A DNA stretch of 64,000 nucleotides, taken from NCBI GenBank assembly GCA_022484695.1, contig JAKVKU010000001.1, positions 496,001-560,000 of the forward strand, written 5' to 3'. The notes beneath the pieces are model-generated. The model did not search any database, was not told the DNA's origin, and saw only the letters and a list, made by a program, of their open reading frames with translations. This document shows, piece after piece, positions 17,314 to 26,240 of this stretch. A program made the position numbers and the translations under genes. The DNA is from Lactobacillus sp. Lineage in GTDB: Bacteria; Bacillota; Bacilli; Lactobacillales; Lactobacillaceae. How positions within the stretch are numbered: the stretch's first letter is position 1; each line of letters starts with the position of its first letter.

Positions 17314-19282
17314 TTATGAAGCAACGGCTAAAGCGATTTTAGCCCAAGTTGGACCTGAGAATGTGACGTCTTTGACCCACTGCCAAACGCGCCTGCGTTT
17401 TGTGGTGAAAGACCGCAGTAAAATTGACGACAAAGCCATTGAAAAAATTGACGATGTGAAGGGTGTTTTCTACGGCTCCGGCCAATACCAAGTCATTATT
17501 GGTACCGGCGTGGTGAACAAGGTCTATGACGCCATTGACCAATTGCATGAAGTCAATGCCATTTATGGCAAGGACGACGATGACGCGGCGGATACCGGCA
17601 ATAATAACGCATCCGGTGCCAAAGAATCTTGGGTGAAACGGGCCATGGCCATGTTGTCTGGGATCTTCGTCCCCATCATCCCCGTCATCGCCGCCACTGG
17701 GCTGTTCTTAGGGCTAAAGAGTGCCTTCACCAGTCCCCAAGTATTGAAATTATTCGGCGCCGTACCTTCAGATATCCCCGCCAGCTTGACCCAAGTCACT
17801 TCCGTGTTGACCGATACCGTCTTCGCCTTCTTACCGGCTTTGATCGTCTGGTCCACCTTTAGATATTTCAAAGGTACACCCATCATCGGGATCGTCATTG
17901 GCTTGATGCTGGTTTCGCCAATTTTACCCAACGCCTATTCTGTGGCTGGGGGCACTGTGAAAGCCATTCACCTGTTTGGCTTCATCCCCATCGTGGGTAG
18001 CCAAGGGTCCGTGTTGACCGCCTTAGTGGCCGGCTTCATTGGGGCCAAACTGGAACGCTTCTACCGGCGCCATATGCCGGACGTCATGGAACAAATTCTC
18101 ACGCCGTTTCTCACCATGCTCACCACCTTCATCATCATGATCCTCGGGGTGGGTCCAGTGGTCCACTGGATCGAACTGGGCATGGTCACCGGCGTGAAAG
18201 CCTTGATCGGCCTACCATTTGGCTTGGGTGGTTTCTTAGTCGGGGCCGCGTATCCATTGATGGTCTTGATTGGGATTCACCAAACCATGATCATGATCGA
18301 AACCTCGCTGTTAGCCAACACCGGCTTTAACCCCTTGATCACCTTAGAAGCCATGTACGGCTTTGCCAACTTAGGGGTCGCTTTGGCCATCATTATCCGG
18401 GCTAAATCCAACAAAGCTAAAGCAACCTCCATCGGGGCCTTCATGTCCCAGTTGTTCGGGGTTTCCGAACCAACCCTGTTTGGGGTCTTGATCCGCTATA
18501 ATTTTAAGCCCTTAATTATCACGGTCCTGACCTCCGGGGTGGGGGCGGCGTTCTTGAGCATCTTCCATGTCCAGGCCAATTCCTATGGTCTCGCCGTTTT
18601 ACCTTCCTACTTAATGTATATCTACAACGGCCATGCCTTGATTTTCTACACCATTATCTCCATTTTGACCGTGGTGGTCGCCTTCTTAGCCACCAGCGCC
18701 TTTGCCATTCCAAAAGAAATTTTGATTCCTGATGAAGATGATAACGCGGTCAACGCCGTGGTTACCACCAAAGTTCAGGATGACGAAGTTTACAGTCCCG
18801 TAGCCGGCACCACCGTGGCTTTAGACCAAGTCCCCGACCCCGTTTTTGCCTCCGGCATGATGGGCAACGGTTTAGGGATTCAAACCGATAACCCTGGGGT
18901 CACCAATATCTACGCCCCCCAAGCTGGGAAAATGAGTATTGTCGCAGACACAGGCCATGCTTATGGCTTGATCACTGATGCGGGGATGGAAATTTTGATT
19001 CATATCGGCATTGATACTGTTTCCTTAAAGGGGGCACCTTTTGAGGTGAAGGTCAAAGCTGGTGACACCGTGAAACAAGGTCAGCTGTTGGGGACTTTTG
19101 ACAAGGCGGCTATTGTTGCAGCCAAGTTAGACCCCACGGTATTAGTGATCATCACCAATTCCAAGGATTATAAGCAAGTTGAACCCGTCTCTGAGCAAAC
19201 CGTCACCCCAGGTTCAGCCATCATTGCTCTCCAAAAAGAAGCCGTGACCATGGATCAAGTTAGCCCAGTGACCAGTAAGTAA
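17303..19282 (+). CDS. PTS sugar transporter EIIBCA, glucose/sucrose family
   Basis: 659-residue fused permease that phosphorylates a disaccharide or glucoside during uptake. Order: EIIB with phospho-cysteine C27 in THCQTRLRF; EIIC with about ten membrane segments and the GIHQTM substrate-site loop; a charged linker; EIIA with phospho-His in EILIHIGIDTV and the KQGQLLGTFD tail. Start at ATG 17303, inside the end of the glucosidase gene and preceded by GAGGTGG; the open frame to 17258 is not needed. Same architecture as the scrA product at 55620, but a different locus and regulator. Confidence 0.92.
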   Translation: MATNYEATAKAILAQVGPENVTSLTHCQTRLRFVVKDRSKIDDKAIEKIDDVKGVFYGSGQYQVIIGTGVVNKVYDAIDQLHEVNAIYGKDDDDAADTGNNNASGAKESWVKRAMAMLSGIFVPIIPVIAATGLFLGLKSAFTSPQVLKLFGAVPSDIPASLTQVTSVLTDTVFAFLPALIVWSTFRYFKGTPIIGIVIGLMLVSPILPNAYSVAGGTVKAIHLFGFIPIVGSQGSVLTALVAGFIGAKLERFYRRHMPDVMEQILTPFLTMLTTFIIMILGVGPVVHWIELGMVTGVKALIGLPFGLGGFLVGAAYPLMVLIGIHQTMIMIETSLLANTGFNPLITLEAMYGFANLGVALAIIIRAKSNKAKATSIGAFMSQLFGVSEPTLFGVLIRYNFKPLIITVLTSGVGAAFLSIFHVQANSYGLAVLPSYLMYIYNGHALIFYTIISILTVVVAFLATSAFAIPKEILIPDEDDNAVNAVVTTKVQDDEVYSPVAGTTVALDQVPDPVFASGMMGNGLGIQTDNPGVTNIYAPQAGKMSIVADTGHAYGLITDAGMEILIHIGIDTVSLKGAPFEVKVKAGDTVKQGQLLGTFDKAAIVAAKLDPTVLVIITNSKDYKQVEPVSEQTVTPGSAIIALQKEAVTMDQVSPVTSK

Positions 19283-19337
19283 TAACCAGTTAAGCTAACT
19301 TAGGGTTGTGGTCCTGGACAGGAGACTGCAGCTGTCC

Positions 19338-19366
19338 TTGACAAGTTAAAAGGCGCTAACTACAAT
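19338..19366 (+). promoter_or_regulatory. Promoter of the T-box/brnQ transcript
   Basis: Consensus TTGACA (19338-19343), 17 bases, TACAAT (19361-19366). The leader would start near 19373, just before the T-box stem I. Confidence 0.75.
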
Positions 19367-19384
19367 GGGCTTATAAATATTAAA

Positions 19385-19659
19385 AAGCTATGAGGAAGAA
19401 TAGTAGTGTCAGTTATCATTTCAGCGAGCTTTGGATTGGTGAAAGAAAGCAATGATGACTGGCGGGAAAATCACTTCCAAGCGAGGTACCGAACCAAGTA
19501 ACGTACCTTGGGCACACCCATTAACGTGTTAGCGTATCGTTTTGTTAAAAACCGTACGTGAAAAGGCAAAAGCAGTGATGCTTTTGCGAATTCAAGGTGG
19601 TAACGTGTCGATTAATGACGCCCTTAGATCAAGTTAAATTGGTCTAGGGGCGTTTTTTA
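19385..19659 (+). ncRNA. T-box riboswitch, Ile specifier, controlling brnQ
   Basis: Stem I opens with GAGGAAGAATAGTAG; helix GTCAGTTATCATT pairs with AATGATGACTGGC and encloses the conserved GCGAGCT / GGATTGGTGAAA apical elements. In the specifier loop GGGAAAATCA the codon is ATC (19470-19472) followed by A, as T-boxes require. A stem-III hairpin (GCAAAAGC/GCTTTTGC) precedes the T-box core AAGGTGGTAACGTG (19594-19607), and a terminator (ACGCCCTTAGATCAA / TTGGTCTAGGGGCGT plus T run) ends the leader. Uncharged tRNA-Ile should stabilise the antiterminator and switch on the BrnQ importer. Confidence 0.93.
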
Positions 19660-19751
19660 TTGTTTAAGAAAGGGGATGGTCTGCATGGAAGGTCAGATTC
19701 AGATTATAAGCTGTCGCGGTCACGATTATTATTTGAAGGAGTGTTGGTTCC

Positions 19752-21140
19752 ATGCAAGATTTAGCAGAGCATCAGTTAAGCAAGAAAGATTATTTTGTGG
19801 TTAGTTCCTTATTATTCGGGTTATTCTTTGGCGCCGGAAATTTGATTTTCCCCATTCACTTAGGCCAACTGGCTGGGGGCCACTGGACCAGTGCCGCTTT
19901 TGGTTTTTTAGTCACGGCGGTGGTTTTACCGCTGTTGTCGGTGTTAGCCATCAGTGTGACCCATTCTGAAGGGGTTTATGATATTGGTCGCCCCTTAGGC
20001 CCGGCCTTTGCCTTGGCCTTTATGATTTTGATTCACGCCACCATCGGCCCTTTGTTTGGGACGCCAAGAACGGCCACGATTCCTTTTTCTGTAGGGGTGC
20101 AACCCTTATTGCCAGCGAATTTTGCCCATGTTGGCTTGTTGCTTTTCTCCGCAGTTTTCTTTGGCCTAGCCTTTTTGTTCTCTTATAAGGAACGCCGGAT
20201 CATGGCTAGTGTGGGGAAGGTTTTAAATCCATTATTTCTGCTCTTATTATTCGTCGTCTTCCTCTTCGGTTTTTTGGCACCCATGGGCCAGGCCAGCGCC
20301 CAGCCGGTGACCGCCGCTTACCGCCACGCCGCTTTCTTCAATGGCTTCTTACAGGGCTACAACACCATGGATGCCTTGGCCGGCTTAGCCTTTGGGGTAA
20401 CTGTGGTGTCAGCCGTTAAAGGCTTAGGCGTACATAAATCCAGTCGGGTATCTTGGGTGACCGCCAGAGCCGGTATATTTGCCACCGGAACCATTGGGTT
20501 GATCTACATCGGTTTGATTCTCTTGGGGGCCGCTTCTTTAGCCCATTTTAAAGTATCTGCTGATGGTGGGGTCGTGTTTAACCAAGTGGTGACCCATTAC
20601 ATGGGGGCCTTTGGACATGCCATGTTGGCCACGTTATTGACCGTGACTTGTTTAACTACCGCCATTGGGTTGGTGGCCGCCTTTGCCCAGGACTTCCACA
20701 AGCATTTTAAAAAAGTCAGTTATCGGACTTGGTTGGCTTTAATGTGTACCGCGTCTTTTCTGACCGCTAACTTTGGCCTAGATACCATCATTGCTTGGTC
20801 CACTCCAATGCTGATGTTCTTATATCCCTTTGCCATGTCCTTGATTTTACTATCCCTGGCATCCCCCTTATTCCATCGGGATTCAGTGGTGTACTTCTTC
20901 GTGGTTTTGTTCACCGCCGTTCCCGCCTTATTGGATATGGTGGCAGCTTTTCCAGCAGTGGTCAGCCAAAGTGCCTTTGGGAAGACTTTGACCGCCTTTC
21001 AGCAAAATTACCTACCCTTAGCCAGTATTGGCATGGATTGGGTAGTGCCCGCCTTGATCGGGTTAGTCGTGGGGTTGGGCTTACATTTCTTGAAGCCTGT
21101 CTTGGCCAAAAGTCATGCGCGAGTACCCCAAGGCAACTAA
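19752..21140 (+). CDS. brnQ: BrnQ branched-chain amino acid:cation symporter
   Basis: 462-residue LIVCS-family transporter for isoleucine, leucine and valine with about 12 membrane segments. The opening KDYFVVSSLLFGLFFGAGNL and the following FPIHLGQLAG are highly characteristic of BrnQ. ATG at 19752 with GAAGGAG upstream. Expression should be controlled by the Ile T-box directly upstream, so transport rises when isoleucyl-tRNA is uncharged. Monocistronic, ending at a hairpin shared with the convergent metal ATPase gene. Confidence 0.95.
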   Translation: MQDLAEHQLSKKDYFVVSSLLFGLFFGAGNLIFPIHLGQLAGGHWTSAAFGFLVTAVVLPLLSVLAISVTHSEGVYDIGRPLGPAFALAFMILIHATIGPLFGTPRTATIPFSVGVQPLLPANFAHVGLLLFSAVFFGLAFLFSYKERRIMASVGKVLNPLFLLLLFVVFLFGFLAPMGQASAQPVTAAYRHAAFFNGFLQGYNTMDALAGLAFGVTVVSAVKGLGVHKSSRVSWVTARAGIFATGTIGLIYIGLILLGAASLAHFKVSADGGVVFNQVVTHYMGAFGHAMLATLLTVTCLTTAIGLVAAFAQDFHKHFKKVSYRTWLALMCTASFLTANFGLDTIIAWSTPMLMFLYPFAMSLILLSLASPLFHRDSVVYFFVVLFTAVPALLDMVAAFPAVVSQSAFGKTLTAFQQNYLPLASIGMDWVVPALIGLVVGLGLHFLKPVLAKSHARVPQGN

Positions 21141-21173
21141 CATCAGTTAGTGCTAGCTAGTTTGTAGCAAATT

Positions 21174-21219
21174 AAAAAGTATCAAATCAGGCAGTTTTGC
21201 TAGATTTGATACTTTTTTA
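21174..21219. terminator. Bidirectional terminator between brnQ and the metal ATPase gene
   Basis: AAAAAGTATCAAATC pairs with GATTTGATACTTTTT, with T run on both strands, between convergent genes. Confidence 0.8.
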
Positions 21220-21223
21220 ATAC

Positions 21224-24061
21224 TTATTTTGCACTAAGTTGCTGACTTGTAGCCACACTTTGGGCCGGGTTACTGGTGGGCTTTTGCCGTAGCAAACGCA
21301 GGGCATTTAAAGTAACCAAGACAGCTGCCCCGGAGTCGCTTAACACGGCGGCCCACAATGGCAGCCAACCTGGGAAAATCAACACGAAGGCCAGGAGTTT
21401 GATGGCCAAAGCAAAAGCCACGTTTTGTTTCACGATTCCCATGGCTTGTCGACTTAAGCGAATCATAAAGGGCAGTTTTTCCAGATTATCCGCCATTAAG
21501 ACGATATCCGCGGTTTCAATAGCCGTATCCGTACCGGCCCCGCCCATGGCAATGCCCACATCGGCCAAAGCTAAGGCCGGGGCATCATTGATCCCATCCC
21601 CCACCATGGCCACGGTTTGGCCTTTTTGCTGCAGGGCGGCGATGGCTTGGACCTTTTGATCTGGGAGTAAGTTAGCGGCCACCGTGGTGATGCCCGCATC
21701 CTGGGCAATTTTAGCCGCAGCCCCTTGGTTGTCCCCGGTGAGCATCACGGTTTCTTTGATGCCAACGTTGGCCAATTGGGCAATGGCTTGTTTAGAAGTA
21801 GGGCGAATCCCGTCAGCCACCGCTACCAGCCCCAGGAGTTTCGTTTCAGTACCCAACAAAACAATGGTCTGGCCGCTGGCTTGTAGGGTTTGCAACTGTT
21901 CTAAATGAGTTTTGGTAAATAAAGTTTGGTCAAATAAAGCTGCAGTCCCGGCCAAGTAAGTGGTACCGGCCAGAGTTGCTTGAATACCTTTCCCCGGGAT
22001 ATTTTGGAAATCAGTCACCGCGGGGATGGTTAAAGCTTGGGCTTGTGCGGCCTGAGTAATAGCCTGGCCAATGGGGTGGGTGGTGTTGGCTTCTAAAGCG
22101 GCTAAGGTTTGTACCAGGGTTTGTTCATCGGTGTCAAAGGGATAAACACCGCTGACGGCCGGTTGACCGGCCGTGATGGTCCCGGTCTTATCAAAGGCCA
22201 CCGCCGTCAAAGCGCCGGCTTTTTCTAAGAAATTGCCCCCCTTGATCAAAACGCCATTTTTAGCAGCGCGACCAATGGCCGAAACGATGGCTACTGGGGT
22301 GGAAATAATCAAGGCACAAGGACAAGCCACCACCAGTAATTCTAAGCCCCGATAAAACCAAGTGGCAAAAGCGGCTTGGAAGAATAACGGTGGGATCACC
22401 ATGGTCAACAGGGCCAGGGCAAAGACGATAGGGGTATAGACCTTGGCAAAGCGATCGATGAAGGCTTCCGCCGGGGCCTTTTGGGCTTGGGCATCTTCCA
22501 CCATGGTAATGATCCGGGCAATGGTGGAATCGCTGCTGAGGTGGGTGACTTTAACCGTTAGGGCGCCTTCTTGGTTGATGGTGCCGGCAAAAACTTCATC
22601 GTCAACTTGCTTCACCACGGGATTGGCTTCCCCAGTGATGGGTGCTTGGTTTACCGAAGAGGTGCCTTGGATCACTGTGCCATCCAAGGGGATTTTAGCC
22701 CCGGCTTGAATTTGTAAGATATCAGCGACTTGAACACTGGAGACAGCCCGCTGGACAAATTCATCGCCTACTTGAACCAAGGCGGTATCCGGCGTCAGGT
22801 CCAATAGCCCCTTGATGGAATGCCGGGTTTTTTCAACGGCTTTATTTTGCAACAGGGTGCCGATGGCAAACAAGAAGACCACTAAAGCCCCTTCGTTCCA
22901 CTCCCCGATCAAGGCGGCCCCTAAAGCGGCGGCCACCATCAAGACGTTCATGTCTAAGGACTTACTCTTCAGAGCATAAAAAGCGCTACGCAGCGGTTGC
23001 CAACCGCTGACCACCATGGACGCGGCAAACGCCACGGGGGCTAGCGCTGGCAGCCACATTAAGGCCACGTAACCCAGGGCTAACAAGATACCGGCGATCA
23101 GCACGGTTTGGGTATGTTTATCTAATTTGGCGGATTTTTTAGCAGTTGCAGCGGTGCCAACTAGGGTGCCGCCGTAACCAATTTTGGCCAGTTCGGATTG
23201 AATGGTCACCACCGGATTGGTATGGGTAATGGCCATGGATCCAGTGGCAAAGTTCACGGTGACGGCTTGCACGTCAGGCAAGTTGCCCAAATGTTTTTCA
23301 ATGGTTTGGGCACAACCGCCACAATCCATCCCTGTGATTTTAAAAGTATCTTGGGTGCTATTTTTGACAACAGGCTGGGCAATTTGATAACCCAATTGAG
23401 ATACGGTTTTGGAAATGGTGGGCAGGACTTCAGGGTCAGCCACGGCCACGGCCATTTTACCGGTGCTGAAATTGACTTTAGCGCTCTGAATGCCAGGTAA
23501 TTTCGCAACGGCTTTTTCAATGGTCAAAGCACAGCCGCCACAATCCATGCCGGTGACTTGATAAGTTTTCTGCATGGTGGTTTCGGCAGTAGTACTTTTC
23601 TCTTCAGCTTCAGCCTCATCTTCGTCATCACAGCAATCGTCATCGTCACAACAGTCATCGTGTTCTACGGCCGCTTTGGTTTTACCAGCACAGCAGGCAT
23701 CATGACATTCAGTTGTGTTGGCTTCATCATGACAGTCGTCATCATCACAACAGTCATCATGTTCTACGGTCGCTTTGGTTTCACCAGCACAACAAGCATC
23801 GTGGCATTCAGTTGCTTTAGCTTCACCGGCACAGCAATCATCGTGACATTCAGTTGTTGTGGCTTCATCGTCACAACAGTCATCATGTTCTACGGCCGCT
23901 TTGGTTTCACCGGTACAGCAAGCATCATGGCACTCAGCTGTTTTAGCTTCATCCGCACAACAATCATCGTGGCAAGTTGCCGCCGTCATTGGGTCAACCG
24001 GACTGGTTGTTTGGGGCGTGGGGTCGTTATGTACATCAGTGGCCGTCGATTTTTTTAACAT
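21224..24061 (-). CDS. cadA: P1B-type Cd/Zn/Pb-exporting ATPase with Cys/His/Asp-rich N-terminal tail
   Basis: 945-residue heavy-metal efflux pump. Residues 1 to about 165 form a low-complexity tail of at least eight repeats of the HDDCC or CHDACC kind, very likely a metal-binding arm. Two heavy-metal-associated domains follow (each with GMDCGGC), then eight membrane helices with the CPC motif in VACPCAL, the phosphorylation motif DKTGT, and the hinge GDGINDAPALALADVG. CPC and absence of copper-type motifs suggest Cd2+, Zn2+ or Pb2+. ATG at 24061 (MLKKST) suits AAGGAG nine bases upstream better than ATG 24067. Encoded just after an ArsR-type repressor. Confidence 0.92.
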   Translation of the reverse strand: MLKKSTATDVHNDPTPQTTSPVDPMTAATCHDDCCADEAKTAECHDACCTGETKAAVEHDDCCDDEATTTECHDDCCAGEAKATECHDACCAGETKATVEHDDCCDDDDCHDEANTTECHDACCAGKTKAAVEHDDCCDDDDCCDDEDEAEAEEKSTTAETTMQKTYQVTGMDCGGCALTIEKAVAKLPGIQSAKVNFSTGKMAVAVADPEVLPTISKTVSQLGYQIAQPVVKNSTQDTFKITGMDCGGCAQTIEKHLGNLPDVQAVTVNFATGSMAITHTNPVVTIQSELAKIGYGGTLVGTAATAKKSAKLDKHTQTVLIAGILLALGYVALMWLPALAPVAFAASMVVSGWQPLRSAFYALKSKSLDMNVLMVAAALGAALIGEWNEGALVVFLFAIGTLLQNKAVEKTRHSIKGLLDLTPDTALVQVGDEFVQRAVSSVQVADILQIQAGAKIPLDGTVIQGTSSVNQAPITGEANPVVKQVDDEVFAGTINQEGALTVKVTHLSSDSTIARIITMVEDAQAQKAPAEAFIDRFAKVYTPIVFALALLTMVIPPLFFQAAFATWFYRGLELLVVACPCALIISTPVAIVSAIGRAAKNGVLIKGGNFLEKAGALTAVAFDKTGTITAGQPAVSGVYPFDTDEQTLVQTLAALEANTTHPIGQAITQAAQAQALTIPAVTDFQNIPGKGIQATLAGTTYLAGTAALFDQTLFTKTHLEQLQTLQASGQTIVLLGTETKLLGLVAVADGIRPTSKQAIAQLANVGIKETVMLTGDNQGAAAKIAQDAGITTVAANLLPDQKVQAIAALQQKGQTVAMVGDGINDAPALALADVGIAMGGAGTDTAIETADIVLMADNLEKLPFMIRLSRQAMGIVKQNVAFALAIKLLAFVLIFPGWLPLWAAVLSDSGAAVLVTLNALRLLRQKPTSNPAQSVATSQQLSAK

Positions 24062-24107
24062 GGTCATCAGCTCCTTAGCTGTTTTTTAAAATAATTTGAA
24101 CGCAGGT

Positions 24108-24431
24108 TTAGGCCATATGGTGGTGGCAGACAACTGTGTCGGCTTCACCCCAGTGAAAATCACCAATGGCGTCGTTTAATAAATCTAGCAGTTGCACGAT
24201 TTTAGGTGAAGTCAGCCGATAGAAACAATATTTACCATCATTTCTTTTTTCGATGAGCCCACATTCCCGCAAGCAGGTCAGGTGTTGGGAAACCGCTGAT
24301 TGGGAAGCGTCAACAGCCTCTACTAAAGCGCTGACATTTTGCTCGCCTTGTTTTAACGCCATTAAGATGCCATAGCGGATGGGATTTGAGAAGCCATGGA
24401 CCAATTTCAGTTGTAATGTGTAAGTATTCAC
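24108..24431 (-). CDS. ArsR/SmtB-family metal sensor, CmtR-like
   Basis: 107-residue winged-helix repressor for the downstream P-type ATPase. Recognition helix ASQSAVSQHLTCLRECGLI contains C53-x3-C57, the same spacing as the Cd/Pb ligands C57 and C61 of mycobacterial CmtR, and C102 near the C-terminus matches the third CmtR ligand; it is followed by HHH. The DGKYCFYRL wing is typical. It lacks the ELCVCDL motif of CadC. GTG start at 24431 with GAGGTG upstream. A perfect 10-bp inverted repeat lies 35 bases upstream. The metal is probably Cd2+ or Pb2+ by analogy. Confidence 0.88.
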   Translation of the reverse strand: MNTYTLQLKLVHGFSNPIRYGILMALKQGEQNVSALVEAVDASQSAVSQHLTCLRECGLIEKRNDGKYCFYRLTSPKIVQLLDLLNDAIGDFHWGEADTVVCHHHMA

Positions 24432-24466
24432 GTTATTTCACCTCGGTTTTAGTTTACTGGAAAACG

Positions 24467-24492
24467 TTCATATTAGCAATACCTAATATGAA
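24467..24492 (-). promoter_or_regulatory. ArsR-type operator
   Basis: TTCATATTAG-N6-CTAATATGAA, perfect 10-bp arms, located upstream of the sensor gene; the AT-rich TATTAG-type dyad is typical of ArsR/SmtB sites. Confidence 0.75.
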
Positions 24493-24510
24493 AAATATTA
24501 TGGGAGACTA

Positions 24511-24547
24511 AAAAAATGATTGCCCCGAGTGTTTGGGACAATCATTT
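24511..24547 (-). terminator. Terminator of the amino acid permease gene
   Basis: AAATGATTGCCC pairs with GGGACAATCATTT (one-base bulge); on the minus strand it is followed by a T run. It lies just past the permease stop codon. Confidence 0.75.
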
Positions 24548-24562
24548 GAAATGATAAGGTCG

Positions 24563-25957
24563 TTATTTTTTATTGGTGATCTGGGCTTTTTGTCGCTGAA
24601 TATTGATATCTTTATCGCTGTATTTGCGGAAATAAATAATGGTCATCATCGTCAGGAAAATCACGCCGATGATAATGGAGATCCGGGTTTCCGGATTGAT
24701 GAACATGAAAATCAACGTGAACAGCAAAAAGGCCAAGGTTACATAGTTGGAGATGGGAGATAGCGGCATTTTAAAGGGATGCTGGGTCATTTCAGCCTGG
24801 TGGACTTTGCGGAAGCGAATTTGGCTGACCAAAATCACGAACCAAGGCACCATCCCCGGTAAGACACTGGAACTATAAACCATCACGAAGATGTTGCTGG
24901 CTTTAGGATAAATAACCGGCAGCAGGGCATTTAAAATCACCCCAATGGAGATGCCGACAGAGGTGGCCACCACTGAATAAAAGGGCACCCCATGGCGATT
25001 CAATAACAAAAATTTCCGGGGTAATTGGTGCTCATTGGCCAAGGTGTAAGACATGCGACTGGCGCTGTAAATCCCGGAATTGGAGCCGGACAAGGCCGCG
25101 GTGATCACCACGAAGTTGACGATGGAAGCTGCTGCCGTAATCCCGATTTTGGCAAAGGTCTGGACAAAAGGCGAGCCAATTTGAGACAACTTGTCCCAAG
25201 GATAAATGCTGACAATCACAAAAATGGCGCCGATGTAAAAAATCAAGATCCGGCCCACGGTGGAGCGAATGGCGGCCACTAAGGTCTCCCGGGGATTTTC
25301 CGCTTCCCCAGCGGTGATGCCAATCAATTCAATGCCTTGATAAGAGGCCAGGACAATGGCTAAGGAGAATACAAAACCCTTAAAGCCCCCGGTGAAAAAG
25401 CCCCCGTGGGCCCATAAATTGGCGATGCCAATGGGTTTACCCCCATTGCCCAGGCCAAAGATAATCAGCCCTAGACCCGCAACGATCATCAAGATAATGG
25501 TCACCACTTTGATCAAAGCAAACCAAAATTCCAATTCCCCAAACATTTTTACGGAAATTAAATTGGCAACACATAAGGTGGTGATGGCCACTAAGCCGGG
25601 GATCCAGCCGGGTAAGTTAGGCCACCAAAATTGCATGTATCCCCCGATGGCAATCATTTCACTCATCCCCACGATGATGAATTGAAACACATTACTCCAA
25701 GCTGTTAAAAAGCCAAAGACGGGATGGATATATTCCGTGGCGAATTTGGCAAAGGAGCCAGTATCTGGATCCACATAAAGCATTTCTCCCAAAGCCCGCA
25801 TGATCAAATATAAAAACATGCCGGCAATGGCGTAAGAAATTAAAACCGATGGCCCCGTCCATTTAATCGTGGACCCCGACCCCATGAATAGGCCGACGCC
25901 AATGGTGCCACCCAGGGCAATCATGCGCATTTGCCGCGCACTTAATCTTCTTTGCAT
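24563..25957 (-). CDS. Amino acid permease, APC superfamily (AAT family)
   Basis: 464-residue, 12-helix transporter. The N-terminal LSARQMRMIALGGTIGVGLF and GSGSTIKWTGPSVLISYAI, and the helix GEMLYVDPDTGSFAKFATEY, are the amino acid transporter family signature shared by CycA, GabP, ProY and AnsP. The loop SYQGIELIGITAGEAENPRE is also typical. I cannot tell the substrate from these motifs; a small neutral or D-amino acid is possible. ATG at 25957 with GGAAGGAAG upstream. Monocistronic, with its own terminator. Confidence 0.9.
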   Translation of the reverse strand: MQRRLSARQMRMIALGGTIGVGLFMGSGSTIKWTGPSVLISYAIAGMFLYLIMRALGEMLYVDPDTGSFAKFATEYIHPVFGFLTAWSNVFQFIIVGMSEMIAIGGYMQFWWPNLPGWIPGLVAITTLCVANLISVKMFGELEFWFALIKVVTIILMIVAGLGLIIFGLGNGGKPIGIANLWAHGGFFTGGFKGFVFSLAIVLASYQGIELIGITAGEAENPRETLVAAIRSTVGRILIFYIGAIFVIVSIYPWDKLSQIGSPFVQTFAKIGITAAASIVNFVVITAALSGSNSGIYSASRMSYTLANEHQLPRKFLLLNRHGVPFYSVVATSVGISIGVILNALLPVIYPKASNIFVMVYSSSVLPGMVPWFVILVSQIRFRKVHQAEMTQHPFKMPLSPISNYVTLAFLLFTLIFMFINPETRISIIIGVIFLTMMTIIYFRKYSDKDINIQRQKAQITNKK

Positions 25958-26177
25958 GATGTCTTCCTTCCGAAATAAATAACAATAGCTGATAATTTCA
26001 AAGTGCCATGTTTCATTAAAATGTGATGAAACATACCTTAATATGTTACCTTAGATTAGTCTTGTTATCAAATACAGCATTTATGAACAAGTTAAATGCA
26101 AGATACTAATATTACATATTGTCACTTATTATTACAAGGATATTTCAATATTAGAATAGTAGTCTCAGGCCGTGGTG

Positions 26178-26197
26178 CCATGTGGTAGAATTAATAA
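26178..26197 (+). repeat. Promoter-proximal copy 1 of the duplicated ABC-transporter unit
   Basis: CCATGTGGTAGAATTAATAA matches copy 2 at 28365-28384 in 18 of 20 positions and contains a -10-like TAGAAT. It lies about 45 bases before the start of the first ABC gene, so the duplication included the promoter. Confidence 0.65.
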
Positions 26198-26240
26198 ACC
26201 AACTAAATCAAAACTATCTAAAATGAAGGGAGCTGAAGCA

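Noticed and set aside
23558-24058. Plus-strand 166-codon frame opposite the cadA N-terminus
   Set aside because: It mirrors the repetitive Cys/His codons of cadA, has no ribosome site and encodes low-complexity hydrophobic repeats.
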